Position numbers and translations under genes: made by a program | Shown here: positions 8,576 through 18,108 of the stretch, piece by piece | How positions within the stretch are numbered: the stretch's first letter is position 1 | Layout of the letters: each line of letters opens with the position of its first letter | Notes under the pieces: model-generated | Told to the model about the DNA's origin: nothing | Database searches by the model: none | The model's input: the letters and a program-made list of their open reading frames with translations, nothing else | Assembly (NCBI RefSeq): GCF_030209835.1 | Contig: NZ_JARVRF010000056.1 | Span: 1 to 47,125 of the forward strand | DNA from: Arthrobacter sp. efr-133-R2A-120 | Lineage (GTDB): Bacteria > Actinomycetota > Actinomycetes > Actinomycetales > Micrococcaceae | Direction of reading: 5' to 3' | DNA: 47,125 nucleotides

Positions 8576-9694
8576 ATGGACCCATCCTTGGCGACGAACA
8601 TACCCCTGGTTGACCTCGCGGCACAGCACGCCGAAGTCGAGAGCGAGGTCCTCAGCGGCTTGGAGGACGTGTTCGCGACCACGGCGTTCATAGGCGGGGC
8701 CGCCGTCGGGCAGTTTGAAGAAGCCTACGCCGCGTGGCTAGGCGTGAAGCACTGCATAGGCGTTGCCAATGGCACCGACGCCCTGGAACTGGCCCTGCGG
8801 GCAACGGGAGTTGGCCCCGGCTGCGAAGTGGTCCTGCCGGTCAATACCTTCATTGCCACAGCGGAAGCCGTGGTCCGGATCGGAGCCGTTCCCGTGTTCG
8901 TCGATGTGGATCCGGTCCACTTGCTCATCGATCCCGCGCTGGTGGCGGAGGCGGTCGGGGACCGCACGCGGGCCATCGTTCCGGTCCACCTATTCGGCCA
9001 GACGGCGCCCGTCGAGCAGCTGCGCGCCGTGGCGGAGTCCTGTGGAGCGGTGATCATCGAGGACGCAGCACAAGCCCAGGGTGCAACCCGGCACGGGAGT
9101 TCGGCGGGCTCCCTGGGGGCGGCCGCCGGGACCAGCTTCTACCCCGGTAAGAATCTTGGCGCCGCAGGCGATGCCGGCGCGGTGACGACCAACGACCCTG
9201 AAATAGCCCGCGGCGTCCGGATGCTTGCCTCGCACGGCAGCGCGACGAAATACGTCCACGACGTGGTTGGCTTCAATTCACGGCTGGACACGATCCAGGC
9301 AGTGATCCTCAATGCCAAACTTCGGCGCCTGTCTGCGTGGAATGATTCCCGCCGGGAGGCCGCAGCGAGATATAGCGAAATGCTCGACGATGTTCCGGGA
9401 GCCGCCGCGCCTATCAGTGCTGAAGGCAATGACGATGTATGGCATCTGTACGTCATCCGGGTGGCAGACCGGGATCGCATCCTTGCCAGCCTGAACGGCA
9501 CGGGAATCGGAGCGGGAATCCACTACCCAACGCCCCTGCATCTGAGCGGGGCCTTCGCCCACCTGGGTCTCGGGCCGGGAACCTTTCCGGTGGCGGAGCG
9601 CGCGGCAGGCGAAATCCTGTCCTTGCCTTTGCACCCGCACATAACCATCGCGCAGCAGAAGTTCGTAGTCGAAACTCTTCGGGCCGCCCTGTAG
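8576..9694 (+). CDS. DegT/DnrJ/EryC1/StrS-family sugar aminotransferase (second copy)
   Basis: 372 residues. The PLP lysine is K192 in FYPGKNLGAAGDAGA; GVANGTDALELALRA and IIEDAAQAQGA are family signatures. The N-terminus IPLVDLAAQHAEV and the GKNLGA version of the lysine motif are those of the WbpE/FdtB/QdtB branch, which aminates 3-keto sugars. The first aminotransferase in this operon (PRKILTTGEGG) belongs to another branch, so the two probably act at different carbons. GGAAGG lies 8 bases before the ATG. Last gene of the sugar operon; a hairpin follows between it and the convergent Wzz-like gene. Confidence 0.87.
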   Translation: MDPSLATNIPLVDLAAQHAEVESEVLSGLEDVFATTAFIGGAAVGQFEEAYAAWLGVKHCIGVANGTDALELALRATGVGPGCEVVLPVNTFIATAEAVVRIGAVPVFVDVDPVHLLIDPALVAEAVGDRTRAIVPVHLFGQTAPVEQLRAVAESCGAVIIEDAAQAQGATRHGSSAGSLGAAAGTSFYPGKNLGAAGDAGAVTTNDPEIARGVRMLASHGSATKYVHDVVGFNSRLDTIQAVILNAKLRRLSAWNDSRREAAARYSEMLDDVPGAAAPISAEGNDDVWHLYVIRVADRDRILASLNGTGIGAGIHYPTPLHLSGAFAHLGLGPGTFPVAERAAGEILSLPLHPHITIAQQKFVVETLRAAL

Positions 9695-9743
9695 CGTCCG
9701 GGCCGAGCGTTGAAATCCGCCGAGCCCTACTATCCGGGGGCGA

Positions 9744-9769
9744 GGGTAGCCGCCGGAGTACGGCTATCC
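9744..9769. terminator. Hairpin between convergent genes
   Basis: GGGTAGCCG (9744-9752) pairs with CGGCTATCC (9761-9769): 9 bp with one G-U, loop of 8. It lies in the 94-bp gap between the convergent aminotransferase and Wzz-like genes, so it could terminate both. There is no T-run, as is common in high-GC actinobacteria. Confidence 0.5.
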
Positions 9770-9788
9770 CCGCTGTTCGCACGATCCG

Positions 9789-10646
9789 TCATCGGGACGG
9801 TTCGCCCACGGACTCAGCCTCAAGAACTTCCTGGGTCTCCCGACTGTGGGTCCCTGAATCCCGACGGCGGCCGCGGCCTGTGGGGAAGACGGCGAGTTCG
9901 GGACTCAGCCACTCCTCCGCCGTGGATCCTGCGTCCAATGACAATGAATCGCGCTCCGGCCTGCCTCCTGCGCCCGACGCCGCAGCGGCACGCAAGGCGG
10001 CCTTCCGCTGGCGTGCGATTCCGCGACCCCGGGCCACGGAGACGGCTCCGAACATCAGGACTGCACCGCCCACGAGGACGGCGATCAGCGAGCGCAGCCG
10101 GCTTGAAAACTGCTCAGTCGCTTTGTCCGGGGATGCGACCACCAGCGAAGAGAAGAGATAGGTGTCGTCAGCGCCGTCGATTTTCTGAATAGTGCGAAGG
10201 TTCTGCGTCAGCAGTTCCCCCAGGCGCCGCGTCGTAGCCAGCGAGCGGTCCGGCGTCGAGCTGACCCCTGTGATGTCAACAAGGAATGAGTTCTGTCCGC
10301 CAACCGCATCCCGGGTGACATCATAATCTTTGCTTAGCCCCTCGGCGGTGAGTCCGTCAGCTGTGGAACTGTCCTTGAGGCGCGTGATCAGGACCTGCAC
10401 AACCAGGGTGGGATCCGATGAACGCAAATACGGATTGCTTGAATTGAGGTCTTTGAGCGCCGGATTCTTTATTTTGTCGGCTTCGGTCGGGATATTGGGG
10501 TTGATCAGGGCATACGTCATCGTGGATTCGTAGGTGCGGGGCGCGAACTGGAAAACGTAGATTGACGCAATGATCGTAATGAAAAGGACAGGCAAAGCAA
10601 CAGACTTGTAGTGCCAGAGTGTCTTGAGTACTCCTAGGGGATCCAT
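9789..10646 (-). CDS. Wzz-like polysaccharide chain-length/co-polymerase protein
   Basis: 285 residues. A membrane segment near 15-35 (SVALPVLFITIIASIYVF), an extracytoplasmic middle starting with the typical YESTMTYALINP, a second membrane segment near 185-205 (SLIAVLVGGAVLMFGAVSV), and a charged cytoplasmic tail of about 80 residues. This is the Wzz/PCP fold that sets chain length in Wzy-dependent polymers. There is no BY-kinase Walker box, so any partner kinase lies elsewhere; the tail may be its docking part. The ATG overlaps the end of the upstream polymerase gene by 13 bp. Last gene of the leftward assembly operon. Confidence 0.75.
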   Translation of the reverse strand: MDPLGVLKTLWHYKSVALPVLFITIIASIYVFQFAPRTYESTMTYALINPNIPTEADKIKNPALKDLNSSNPYLRSSDPTLVVQVLITRLKDSSTADGLTAEGLSKDYDVTRDAVGGQNSFLVDITGVSSTPDRSLATTRRLGELLTQNLRTIQKIDGADDTYLFSSLVVASPDKATEQFSSRLRSLIAVLVGGAVLMFGAVSVARGRGIARQRKAALRAAAASGAGGRPERDSLSLDAGSTAEEWLSPELAVFPTGRGRRRDSGTHSRETQEVLEAESVGEPSR

Positions 10647-12127
10647 CGTCTTCCTTTCGGGGTGGAACGTACCGAAACTGGTGTCTTCCGAAACGGTGGG
10701 TCATTCCCATCGTGAGGTCCGGGCAATTCGATCTCGCGTTTGACCATTATCCAGACGGCGCCGGCCAGACCGATGAACAGCGGGTAAGTCAGCGCGAAGA
10801 CCGGGAATGACAAAGAATCGAACGTCAGCGAGCACACGGCTGCCACCAGGCCGCCGGCTGCCACTGCACCGGCAAGGCATTTCAGTGCCTGGGAGCGTGC
10901 TCGGCGGGCGACGCTCACCGTAATGGCTCCCGGCAAAACCAAGTAGGCGATAATGGCGACCAGGCCCACCAGGCCCAGGGTGACCGCGGAATTCAGGTAT
11001 TGATTATCCAGAATGTGCAAGGCGTTATCCGGTATGTAGTTGCCGGGGCCCAGGCCGAGTATCGGGTTCTGACCAACCATTTCGATAACGCGCGGATAGT
11101 TGTTGGTGCGCGTGGAAATTGACGGGTCGTTTTCAGCGGTGGTGAAAGAACCTGCGATCGTTGCGATAAGGCCCGGCACCGCGAGGAAGAGACCCGCTGC
11201 GGCAACGGGGACTAGGACGAATGCCCAGCGCCGGGCCAGCGCTGGGAGGAACGGAATGAACGCAATCATCCCGACCAGCAGTGCAATAACGCCTGCCCTT
11301 GAGATCGTTGCGGCGATCGCAAACACCAGGAGGCCGGTTCCGGTCCAATGCAGCCATTTTCGGCCCACCGGATCAAATAGGCCCCGCCAGATTGAGAGCG
11401 GAAGCAGCATTCCGGACACGACGGCCAGTTCGATGGAGTGAAAGGTGCTACCCGAAACGCGGACCAGCGTGCCGCGGACTTGAAATGTCGTACCTGCTCC
11501 GTTGTCGGTAAACCCAGGCATAGCCAGTTGGAACCAATCCATCGGATTGATGTGGAAAATGAACTGGACCGCAGCCACTATGCAGCAAAAGAAGGCCCCC
11601 GCCAGTATCGCCCGGACGAGCAACAGGACGTCGCCCATGGTCCGGACAACCTCCGCCGTGACAAGGACGATTCCGGCGCTTGCAACAAGCAAAATCACCC
11701 ATCGATCCGAAGCCGCCCGCGACGCTATTGAGCTGCCGCCGGTCAAGCCCAGGTAGAGCGCAACGTAGGAAGCGCAGGTCCCCGATAGCAGGAGGGCCAG
11801 CCCGATCCTGCCTGGATGCCGGAATGTGAAAGGGTCGTGCAAGCCAAAGAGAACAGAGCAAAACCACAGCGCAAAAAGAAACAGCGCGAGTATCAGGGGC
11901 ATTGTCCCTGCTGCGCCTACCGGCGCCAGGACCATGCTCGAGGGAAAGAAGAAAATGCTGAACGCGACAATCCTTAGGAAGAGGGGCGTGCGGCCAGCCT
12001 TGGACGTCTGAGGGTCGAAATCGAGCCTGGTGACAGCAGGAGGCTTCGGGAACACCAAAGGGCTCCGGGATGACCGCTTGGCCCTCCTTTGGCTCTTTGT
12101 CCCGGACATTTCCTGGCTTGCGGTCAC
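10634..12127 (-). CDS. Wzy/O-antigen-ligase-like polysaccharide polymerase
   Basis: About 497 residues with some 11-13 hydrophobic segments. Near the C-terminal third is a hydrophilic loop with TRTNNYPRVIEMVGQNPILGLGPGNYIPDNALHILDN... the G-x-G-P-G-N-Y pattern followed by His/Asn is typical of the Wzy_C / O-antigen ligase (WaaL) family. Expected to join lipid-linked repeat units at the outer face of the membrane. The GTG at 12127 overlaps the upstream stop (GTGA) and gives VTASQEMSGTK; the frame stays open upstream, but that part lies inside the preceding gene and is not Wzy-like. Family assignment is good; polymerase rather than ligase activity is inferred from the neighbouring Wzx and Wzz. 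Confidence 0.78.
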   Translation of the reverse strand: MTASQEMSGTKSQRRAKRSSRSPLVFPKPPAVTRLDFDPQTSKAGRTPLFLRIVAFSIFFFPSSMVLAPVGAAGTMPLILALFLFALWFCSVLFGLHDPFTFRHPGRIGLALLLSGTCASYVALYLGLTGGSSIASRAASDRWVILLVASAGIVLVTAEVVRTMGDVLLLVRAILAGAFFCCIVAAVQFIFHINPMDWFQLAMPGFTDNGAGTTFQVRGTLVRVSGSTFHSIELAVVSGMLLPLSIWRGLFDPVGRKWLHWTGTGLLVFAIAATISRAGVIALLVGMIAFIPFLPALARRWAFVLVPVAAAGLFLAVPGLIATIAGSFTTAENDPSISTRTNNYPRVIEMVGQNPILGLGPGNYIPDNALHILDNQYLNSAVTLGLVGLVAIIAYLVLPGAITVSVARRARSQALKCLAGAVAAGGLVAAVCSLTFDSLSFPVFALTYPLFIGLAGAVWIMVKREIELPGPHDGNDPPFRKTPVSVRSTPKGRRWIP

Positions 12128-13365
12128 GAGGCACGATCCCCGGTGAGAACCTCGGCACACGCTGTCTCGATAATGGAAGCCACCTGCTTCTTGGTTTCTT
12201 CCCAGTCCTGGCGCTCCCTTGTGGCCACCCGCGCAGCCCTGCCCTCGACGTCGGCGGCCTCGACCGCCGTCGAGAGCGCGTCCGCCATCCCCCACGGGGT
12301 GGGACGCCCCCAAACGGCATCATCCGTGGACAAGACGGCACGGGAATACGCAGATTCGTTGAGCACCGGGATATTGCCTGCAGACATCAATTCTTCCGGA
12401 ACCAACGAAATGTTCGTAAAGGATATGGCCAGGCCAGCGATAGTCCGGTTGTAGAGCTCGTTCAGCTGTGTTGGCGTCAAGTTTCCGTGGTTCATGACAG
12501 GGATGGACCAACCCGATACGTTGTCACCGTAAACGTGGATCTCTTGTTCCGGGTGTGTCTGGTGGAAGCGCTCAAGCGCCAGCTTCGCGAGCAAATAGCC
12601 TCTGCGGTCCACGCTCTTCTTGGCGTAGAAGACCACCCCACGGCGCGATACGGGACGTTCGGGAAGAACCCGATAGATATCGTTGTCGCAGCCGAACGGA
12701 ACAATCGCGTCCGGGGGCGTCCCGACCTCGTTTTCCATCACCCCGGCGATCATGTTCCCCAGCGCGATGTTCTTGAAACCGAATCGGTAGGTGTCCTCGG
12801 CCAACGCATAGAAGGTGCCACGCGGGTAGAAAAAGGGCTCGTAGTCCTGAATGAAGTAAAAGCGATGGGCCGGGCTGGTCACGCGGGACGCCACGACGTG
12901 CGCGGTTGCCCATGAGCTAGCAACTACCGCGTCCACGTCCGCCATGCCCTGCGTGGCGCTTCGAACCTCTGCCCGCATCCCGGGCCAGTTGCGGTGCACG
13001 ACTTCCTCATGTCGCGCCACATCGTCCGCGTACCGGTCGTAGAGGAACAAGGTGCAGCGATGGCCACGCTCTTCCAGGCCCTGGACCATCCGGAACAGCG
13101 TCGTGTGCCCGCCGGATCCGGCAGCGGGTGGCGTGCATACCCAGCCGATGTGCAGTTGCTCCTTCAGGATCTGCCGCGGCGCCGGCAAGCTCAGATTGCC
13201 CGAGTCCGCAATGTCCTCTTGACGCAAGGGAAAATCGAACTCTGCCCAGGAGAGCCGTTCACCCAAAGCTTGAAAGAGCCGGCGGCTTCCACGCCGGGCG
13301 AAACCAGACCACCCCTCATTCCTGAGGTGCGAGATCAACTGGGTGGCGTCTATGCGGGAGGGCAC
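12124..13365 (-). CDS. WsaF-like rhamnosyltransferase (GT4-type)
   Basis: About 413 residues. The N-terminal half has HIGWVCTPPAAGSGGHTTLFRMVQGLEERGH, a nucleotide-sugar glycosyltransferase opening, and FIQDYEPFFYPRG, a hallmark of the WsaF family (rhamnosyltransferases first studied in S-layer glycan synthesis). The C-terminal half has VVFYAKKSVDRRGYLLAKLALE and a GT-B type SLVPEELMSAGNIPVLNE, where the Glu pair contacts the donor. Start: the GTG at 13365 has AGGAG six bases upstream. A TTG two codons earlier overlaps the previous stop but lies one base from AGGAG, so it is less likely. Cytoplasmic; probably adds rhamnose to the lipid-linked repeat unit. Confidence 0.72.
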   Translation of the reverse strand: MPSRIDATQLISHLRNEGWSGFARRGSRRLFQALGERLSWAEFDFPLRQEDIADSGNLSLPAPRQILKEQLHIGWVCTPPAAGSGGHTTLFRMVQGLEERGHRCTLFLYDRYADDVARHEEVVHRNWPGMRAEVRSATQGMADVDAVVASSWATAHVVASRVTSPAHRFYFIQDYEPFFYPRGTFYALAEDTYRFGFKNIALGNMIAGVMENEVGTPPDAIVPFGCDNDIYRVLPERPVSRRGVVFYAKKSVDRRGYLLAKLALERFHQTHPEQEIHVYGDNVSGWSIPVMNHGNLTPTQLNELYNRTIAGLAISFTNISLVPEELMSAGNIPVLNESAYSRAVLSTDDAVWGRPTPWGMADALSTAVEAADVEGRAARVATRERQDWEETKKQVASIIETACAEVLTGDRAS

Positions 13366-13367
13366 GG

Positions 13368-14876
13368 TCAACTCCTGTTCCCTGTGCGGTCAGTGCCGGC
13401 CAATACGGGATTCCTGAGGGTGGCCTCGCCTGCGGCTGCTTGTTTGATGTCACTGAGCAACGCCCGCGCCCGACGAAAGGTGAAAAGGGCATAGACGACG
13501 AGGCCAGCGAACGCTCCGGCCAGAACCGCGAGAAGGGCAACCGGGATCTGGGCGGCTACCAGCCAGGCCAGGACGCCGCAAACAACCGCCGCAGCCGCAG
13601 CGGGGAAACAAATACGCAAGAGGGACAGGATCCTTGCACCGGTGGATTTCGCCACCAGCACGAGATAAACGGGAATGACGACGAACCAGGTCACGACGAC
13701 GTGGGCGAACCCGGCACCCGCAATTCCCCCCAGACGCACGCCGATGAGCATCGCCGGAACAAGGGCAACTAGCCAAATGACCTGGACCCAGAACAGGCCA
13801 ACGGTCTTGCCCGCGCCCACACACAGATCAGCGAACATCTCCGAGAGGATCCTCGCGGCACCGAAGATTCCCAAACTGACCATCGCGGCGGCTGCTGCAC
13901 TCCATTTGTCGCCGTAGAAGGTGACAATGAGGGGTGCGCCGAGCCCCGCCAGGAGGGCCGAGACCGGGAAACCGATGTACGCAATTCCGGCCGTGACCTT
14001 CAACGCCGCGGCGCCGAGAGTTCCATTTGCATTCAGCCTGCCGAAAGTCGGCACGGCAACCGTCCGGATCACGGCGGTAATCACGCTGCTGGGCATACTC
14101 GCCAAGTTGAAGGCCAGTAAATACAACCCTAGCTGCACGGGTCCCAACTCCGGGCCGATGATCATGTAGTCGAGGTTCAGGGTGACAAAAACGACCAGAT
14201 TGGCCATGGCCAGTGGAAGCCCGAGCCGAAGAATCCCCTTGGCTTCCACGATATTGAAACCGGGGAAGTAGCGCTTTGGGCTGATGATCCAGTAACCGAT
14301 GGTTGCTGTCAGTTGCCCTCCCACCCGTGAGAGTGCCAAAGCCATCGCACCCCAGCCCCACAGCGCCATCGGAATGACCAGAACCAGGGCAACGACGGTG
14401 TTCAGTACGTCAACCAGGATCCTGCGCTTTTGCAGGAAGTCGCGCCATATCAGTGCAGTAGGAACGGACGCCATTCCAGAGAGCAATACCGTCAGCCCCA
14501 TTACCTGGACGACCGGGGCTGCACCGGGATCCCCCAGTGCGGCAGCAAGCAAGGGTGCAAGCAGGATCACGAGCGCAGTCAGCAGGACGCTCGTGACCAG
14601 CGAAATGGTAAAAACAGTCGGAGCGATCTCGTCCGGATCGCGATCACCGCGGCCGAGGGCAGCCGTGGCTCCAAGCTCTGCGATATTCACGGCAATTACC
14701 TGCACGACGAGTGCCACCGCCAAGGCGCCGAAATGTTCCGGCGCAATAAGACGGGCGACCACGAGCGTGGTGATGAATTGAAGGACGCGGGAAAGACCAA
14801 CATTGAGTGCACCCCAGAGAGTGCCCCTGCGCAGCCTGCTGGCCAGCGATCCGGTCCCTTCGCCGAGTGCGCTCAT
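13368..14876 (-). CDS. Wzx-type oligosaccharide flippase
   Basis: 502 residues, about 14 hydrophobic segments, MATE/MOP-superfamily polysaccharide transporter. LRRGTLWGALNVGLSRVLQF followed by VARLIAPEHFGALAVA is the classic N-terminal pattern. It moves undecaprenyl-diphosphate-linked repeat units across the membrane. The ATG at 14876 overlaps the stop of the upstream GT2 gene (ATGA) and has GGTGGGG five bases before it. The downstream GT4 gene starts within 3 bp of its stop. The tight coupling marks the five genes from the GT2 to the Wzz-like protein as one transcript. Confidence 0.85.
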   Translation of the reverse strand: MSALGEGTGSLASRLRRGTLWGALNVGLSRVLQFITTLVVARLIAPEHFGALAVALVVQVIAVNIAELGATAALGRGDRDPDEIAPTVFTISLVTSVLLTALVILLAPLLAAALGDPGAAPVVQVMGLTVLLSGMASVPTALIWRDFLQKRRILVDVLNTVVALVLVIPMALWGWGAMALALSRVGGQLTATIGYWIISPKRYFPGFNIVEAKGILRLGLPLAMANLVVFVTLNLDYMIIGPELGPVQLGLYLLAFNLASMPSSVITAVIRTVAVPTFGRLNANGTLGAAALKVTAGIAYIGFPVSALLAGLGAPLIVTFYGDKWSAAAAAMVSLGIFGAARILSEMFADLCVGAGKTVGLFWVQVIWLVALVPAMLIGVRLGGIAGAGFAHVVVTWFVVIPVYLVLVAKSTGARILSLLRICFPAAAAAVVCGVLAWLVAAQIPVALLAVLAGAFAGLVVYALFTFRRARALLSDIKQAAAGEATLRNPVLAGTDRTGNRS

Positions 14877-15964
14877 GAAATCCCCACCATTCGCCAAGCA
14901 CGCCAACGCACGCGGTCCGCCTGGGTGCGGAAAATTTCGACAGTCCGCTGCCAGGGCAGCGGCGGTTTGCCCTCATCGGCTCGCACCAAACGCCAGCGCA
15001 CCCCACGGATCCGGAACGACGCCGGTTGTCCCGGCCAGACTCGCAACGCGAAATCCTGCAGGGCCGAGGCGTCCGAGGTGGAACCACCTGAGTCGAGCGT
15101 GCGAGCCGCGAGGATAAGCGCTTCACGGCGCAGTGCGCGCCGGGCTCGGTCCAGGAGCCTGTCCGCTTGGGGTAACCCGCGCAAGACCTCCGACGTCAGC
15201 AGAACCCGGAACGCCTCAAGCCGATGCCGTAGATCAACCACCATGGTGGCAAACGAGGTCAAATGCATATTGGCGCCATGGACCCGGTAGAACGCCTGGA
15301 TCGGCCCGTTGATCCTGCCTACATCCCAATGGGCCGCGGTACGGAGCCAGTATTCCAAATCTCCGGAATGGGGCAGCAATCGATTGTAAAAGCCCACTTG
15401 TTGCAGGACCTCGGTGCGCATGACCACCTCAGGGGACAAGATGAAGCACCTCCCCCGCCGACAAGCCCAATTGATCCATTCGTGACCCGCCCAAACGGTC
15501 CACGACTGCCACCTCGAGCTGGCGGCCCGGGGCAGTTGACGCTCATTGGAGAATTCCAGCGGCCTCCCGTAAACCATTCCCACCCGCGGGTTGGAATGCA
15601 TCAAGTCAGTGGCACGGGACAGGGCCCCGGGGGCCAGCAAATCGTCTGCCGAAAGAAGTGCGACATACTCGGTGACCACGCGCGACAAACCGTCGTTATA
15701 CGTGGCTATATGACCCATGTTCCGTTCGTGGACCACCACAGTTATCCGGGGATCGCGTAGCGCCAAATCGCGGGCCACTTGGGCCGAATTATCGGTGGAC
15801 GCGTCGTCAACAACTATTACTTGTGCATCGACGCCGGCCTGGGACAATACTGAAGCGGTGACGGCGGGCAAGTATTGTGCGTAGTTATAGCAAGGTACGA
15901 CGACGGTCACTTGGGCTGTGTTCCGGGCGCTACGCGGTCGCATGATTCTCATGGTTCCCCGCAT
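14873..15964 (-). CDS. Family 2 glycosyltransferase
   Basis: 363 residues. GT-A fold at the N-terminus: VTVVVPCYNYAQYLPAVTASV, VIVVDDASTDNSA, and the metal-binding region VALLSADDLLAPGAL. Acceptor-side motif GFYNRLLPHSGDLEYWLRTA and FYRVHGANMH follow. The last 130 residues are basic and helical, of unknown role. The start is uncertain: ATGs at 15964, 15952 and 15943 are possible, and the one at 15952 has GGGGA four bases upstream. First gene of the coupled leftward block; 223 bp separate it from the glycosylphosphotransferase and I see no other gene there. Donor sugar unknown. Confidence 0.82.
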   Translation of the reverse strand: MRGTMRIMRPRSARNTAQVTVVVPCYNYAQYLPAVTASVLSQAGVDAQVIVVDDASTDNSAQVARDLALRDPRITVVVHERNMGHIATYNDGLSRVVTEYVALLSADDLLAPGALSRATDLMHSNPRVGMVYGRPLEFSNERQLPRAASSRWQSWTVWAGHEWINWACRRGRCFILSPEVVMRTEVLQQVGFYNRLLPHSGDLEYWLRTAAHWDVGRINGPIQAFYRVHGANMHLTSFATMVVDLRHRLEAFRVLLTSEVLRGLPQADRLLDRARRALRREALILAARTLDSGGSTSDASALQDFALRVWPGQPASFRIRGVRWRLVRADEGKPPLPWQRTVEIFRTQADRVRWRAWRMVGIS

Positions 15965-16187
15965 CCACGTATTTCATGGTTAGAGCGTCCCCTCCAGTTG
16001 AGACCGAGACCAAAAGCCAGATCGAACATTGGATTCAGCCTATGGACGTCCGCCCCGCGGAGCGCGAGTACTTGTCACTTGAATTGACCTCATCCGCCAC
16101 TCGTCCGGGCCCGAATGACCACTCAGCAGGAACTCGGCCCTGCCCTGATCCTCAAGCGTTCAAAGGTCCCGCCGTCTTTGGTGTGGC

Positions 16188-17741
16188 CTAATATGCGCCC
16201 ACGGGCCGGATCATCGCCCGCGCCGTCCGCCAAAGAATGATGATGTCTCCGACGATCGACCAGTTCTCGACGTAATACAGGTCCAGCCGGACGCTGTCCT
16301 GCCAGTTAAGCTCCGAGCGGCCATTGATTTGCCACATTCCGGTCAGCCCGGGCTTGATGTAAAGCCGGCGGTGGACGTGTCTCTCGTAGCCATCGACTTC
16401 CCGTTGGAGGGGTGGCCTGGGACCAACGAGACTCATGTCCCCGAGAAACACATTCCAGAACTGCGGGAGCTCATCGAGGGAATAATGCCTCATCCATTTA
16501 CCGACCCGGGTTACCCGAGGGTCGTGTTCCATCTTGAATAGCAACCCGGCACCCTCATTCTGGTCAAGCAACTGGGCCAGGTCCTGCTCCGCGGTCTCCA
16601 CCATGGAACGGAATTTGAACATGACGAAGGTTTGTCCTCTTCGCCCAATGCGCTCCTGCCGGAAAATTACGGGCCCCGGGCTGTCCCGCCGGATCAGAAC
16701 GGCGAGCACCGCAAAAACGGGCAACAACACCACCAAGGCGGCGGCCGAGAGAATGACGTCGAGCACCCGTTTCATCGCATGCTTGGCACCGGCATATTGC
16801 GGGAGCTCAACGTGCATGAGCGGCAGCCCCTCCACAGGACGCGAATGAATCCTGGGGCCGGCCACATTTGTCAGTCCTGTCGTCAGGATCAGCTCGGTTG
16901 AACTTTCCTCCAACTGCCAGCCGAGCTCCTGAATGTATGTACTGCCGCCTTCAACCTGCCCGGCAATGATGACTGCATCGGCATCGGTCGCCGCGACCGC
17001 GTGCACGACCGAATAGATGTCGCCGACGACGGGCACGGCCTTTCCGTTGACCATCAGGTTTGGCGGCTGCTGCGGGCCCTGCAGCGCGACGCCGACTACT
17101 TTATAGATCGGTCCGGACTTCTTCTCAATCTGGTTGATGACGTATCGGACTTCTTCGGAGGCGCCCAGGACCAAGACTCTCGAGAGGTAATGTCCATGAA
17201 CGCGCTGGCGCGTCAGCCACCGCCTCAACGACCACCGGGACGTCATCAGTCCTAGGCACCCCAGCGGAAACACGAGTGCAATGTAGCCGCGCGCAATCTC
17301 TATCTCGAAGACAACGCACGCCATGTTGAGCAGCCCAAGGAGGACTATGGTCGCGCTAAAGACGCGTTTGTACTCGTCCGGGCCGATTCCAACGACTTGC
17401 TTGTCCCGGCTGCGGTAGACACCCAACGCGACCATCCAGGCGCTGGCGAGCGCTAGCGAAATCGGAAAATATCCCACACGAAAGCCGCCAATAATAACAA
17501 AGGCATTTTCGAATCCAAATCGGGCAACCTGCGCGAAAGCGGCCACGGAAAAAACGACTATGGCATCGACGAGCCACAAAAGACGGTAGTAGCGGCGAGC
17601 CCAAAACACTCCGGACACGGCGCCGGCATAACGCCTACCGTCACGTTGGGAACGGTCGAACAAAGGATCTTTGATGAAAGACGTACGAAGCCCGAATCCA
17701 ACGTCACCTGTTGCAGCTTCTTCCGAGGGGCTCACGGCCAC
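16188..17741 (-). CDS. Polyprenyl glycosylphosphotransferase (WcaJ/WbaP type)
   Basis: 517 residues. Four to five N-terminal membrane segments (about 45-165), a CoA-binding-like Rossmann domain (about 170-300, VLVLGASEEVRYVI), then a re-entrant hydrophobic segment (DVILSAAALVVLLPVFAVLAVL) and the catalytic bacterial sugar-transferase domain. That domain shows FRQERIGRRGQTFVMFKFRSM, HYSLDELPQFWNVFLGDMSL, VGPRP and IKPGLTGMWQINGRSE. It starts repeat-unit synthesis by moving a sugar-1-phosphate from a UDP-sugar to undecaprenyl phosphate at the inner face. The start is GTG with a weak Shine-Dalgarno; a GTG two codons later is possible. Confidence 0.9.
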   Translation of the reverse strand: MAVSPSEEAATGDVGFGLRTSFIKDPLFDRSQRDGRRYAGAVSGVFWARRYYRLLWLVDAIVVFSVAAFAQVARFGFENAFVIIGGFRVGYFPISLALASAWMVALGVYRSRDKQVVGIGPDEYKRVFSATIVLLGLLNMACVVFEIEIARGYIALVFPLGCLGLMTSRWSLRRWLTRQRVHGHYLSRVLVLGASEEVRYVINQIEKKSGPIYKVVGVALQGPQQPPNLMVNGKAVPVVGDIYSVVHAVAATDADAVIIAGQVEGGSTYIQELGWQLEESSTELILTTGLTNVAGPRIHSRPVEGLPLMHVELPQYAGAKHAMKRVLDVILSAAALVVLLPVFAVLAVLIRRDSPGPVIFRQERIGRRGQTFVMFKFRSMVETAEQDLAQLLDQNEGAGLLFKMEHDPRVTRVGKWMRHYSLDELPQFWNVFLGDMSLVGPRPPLQREVDGYERHVHRRLYIKPGLTGMWQINGRSELNWQDSVRLDLYYVENWSIVGDIIILWRTARAMIRPVGAY

Positions 17742-18082
17742 ACCATCGTCGCATGGAGAGTTTGCCCGCTATCTCCTGGGGCAATTGTTGCCACACTTTT
17801 CGATACAAAAGGGCAGCGCACTTTTATCACAAGCATGTTGCAGGGCACATCGACACCCGCTTCTTCCACAAGTTCTTGGTCTGGCTGGCTCGACGTCGGA
17901 AATTGCCAACCAAAGGGAACTTCAGGCTATGAAAGATCGGCTCCCCTCACACGAGTAGCCCCCACCTATCATTTCCAAGCGACGACACCTGCAACGTTCG
18001 CCGCCGTACCTGCATCGCACTCGAGTACTCCTGCTTGCTGGATCCGGGCACCAAGCAATGGAACCCGGCAAAAACGAGCAGC

Positions 18083-18108
18083 GGCCCGGAACCAAAAGGT
18101 TCCGGGCC
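18083..18108. terminator. Perfect 11-bp hairpin terminator
   Basis: GGCCCGGAACC (18083-18093) and its exact complement GGTTCCGGGCC (18098-18108) enclose the loop AAAA. On the minus strand a T-run (GTTTTT) follows after a few bases; on the plus strand ATTTTA follows. It could act both ways. On the minus strand it is a second stop for transcripts leaving the tRNA gene. Confidence 0.65.

Noticed and set aside
6471..8624. 717-codon leftward open frame opposite the sugar operon
   Set aside because: It lies antisense to three well-supported genes and has no protein-like motifs.
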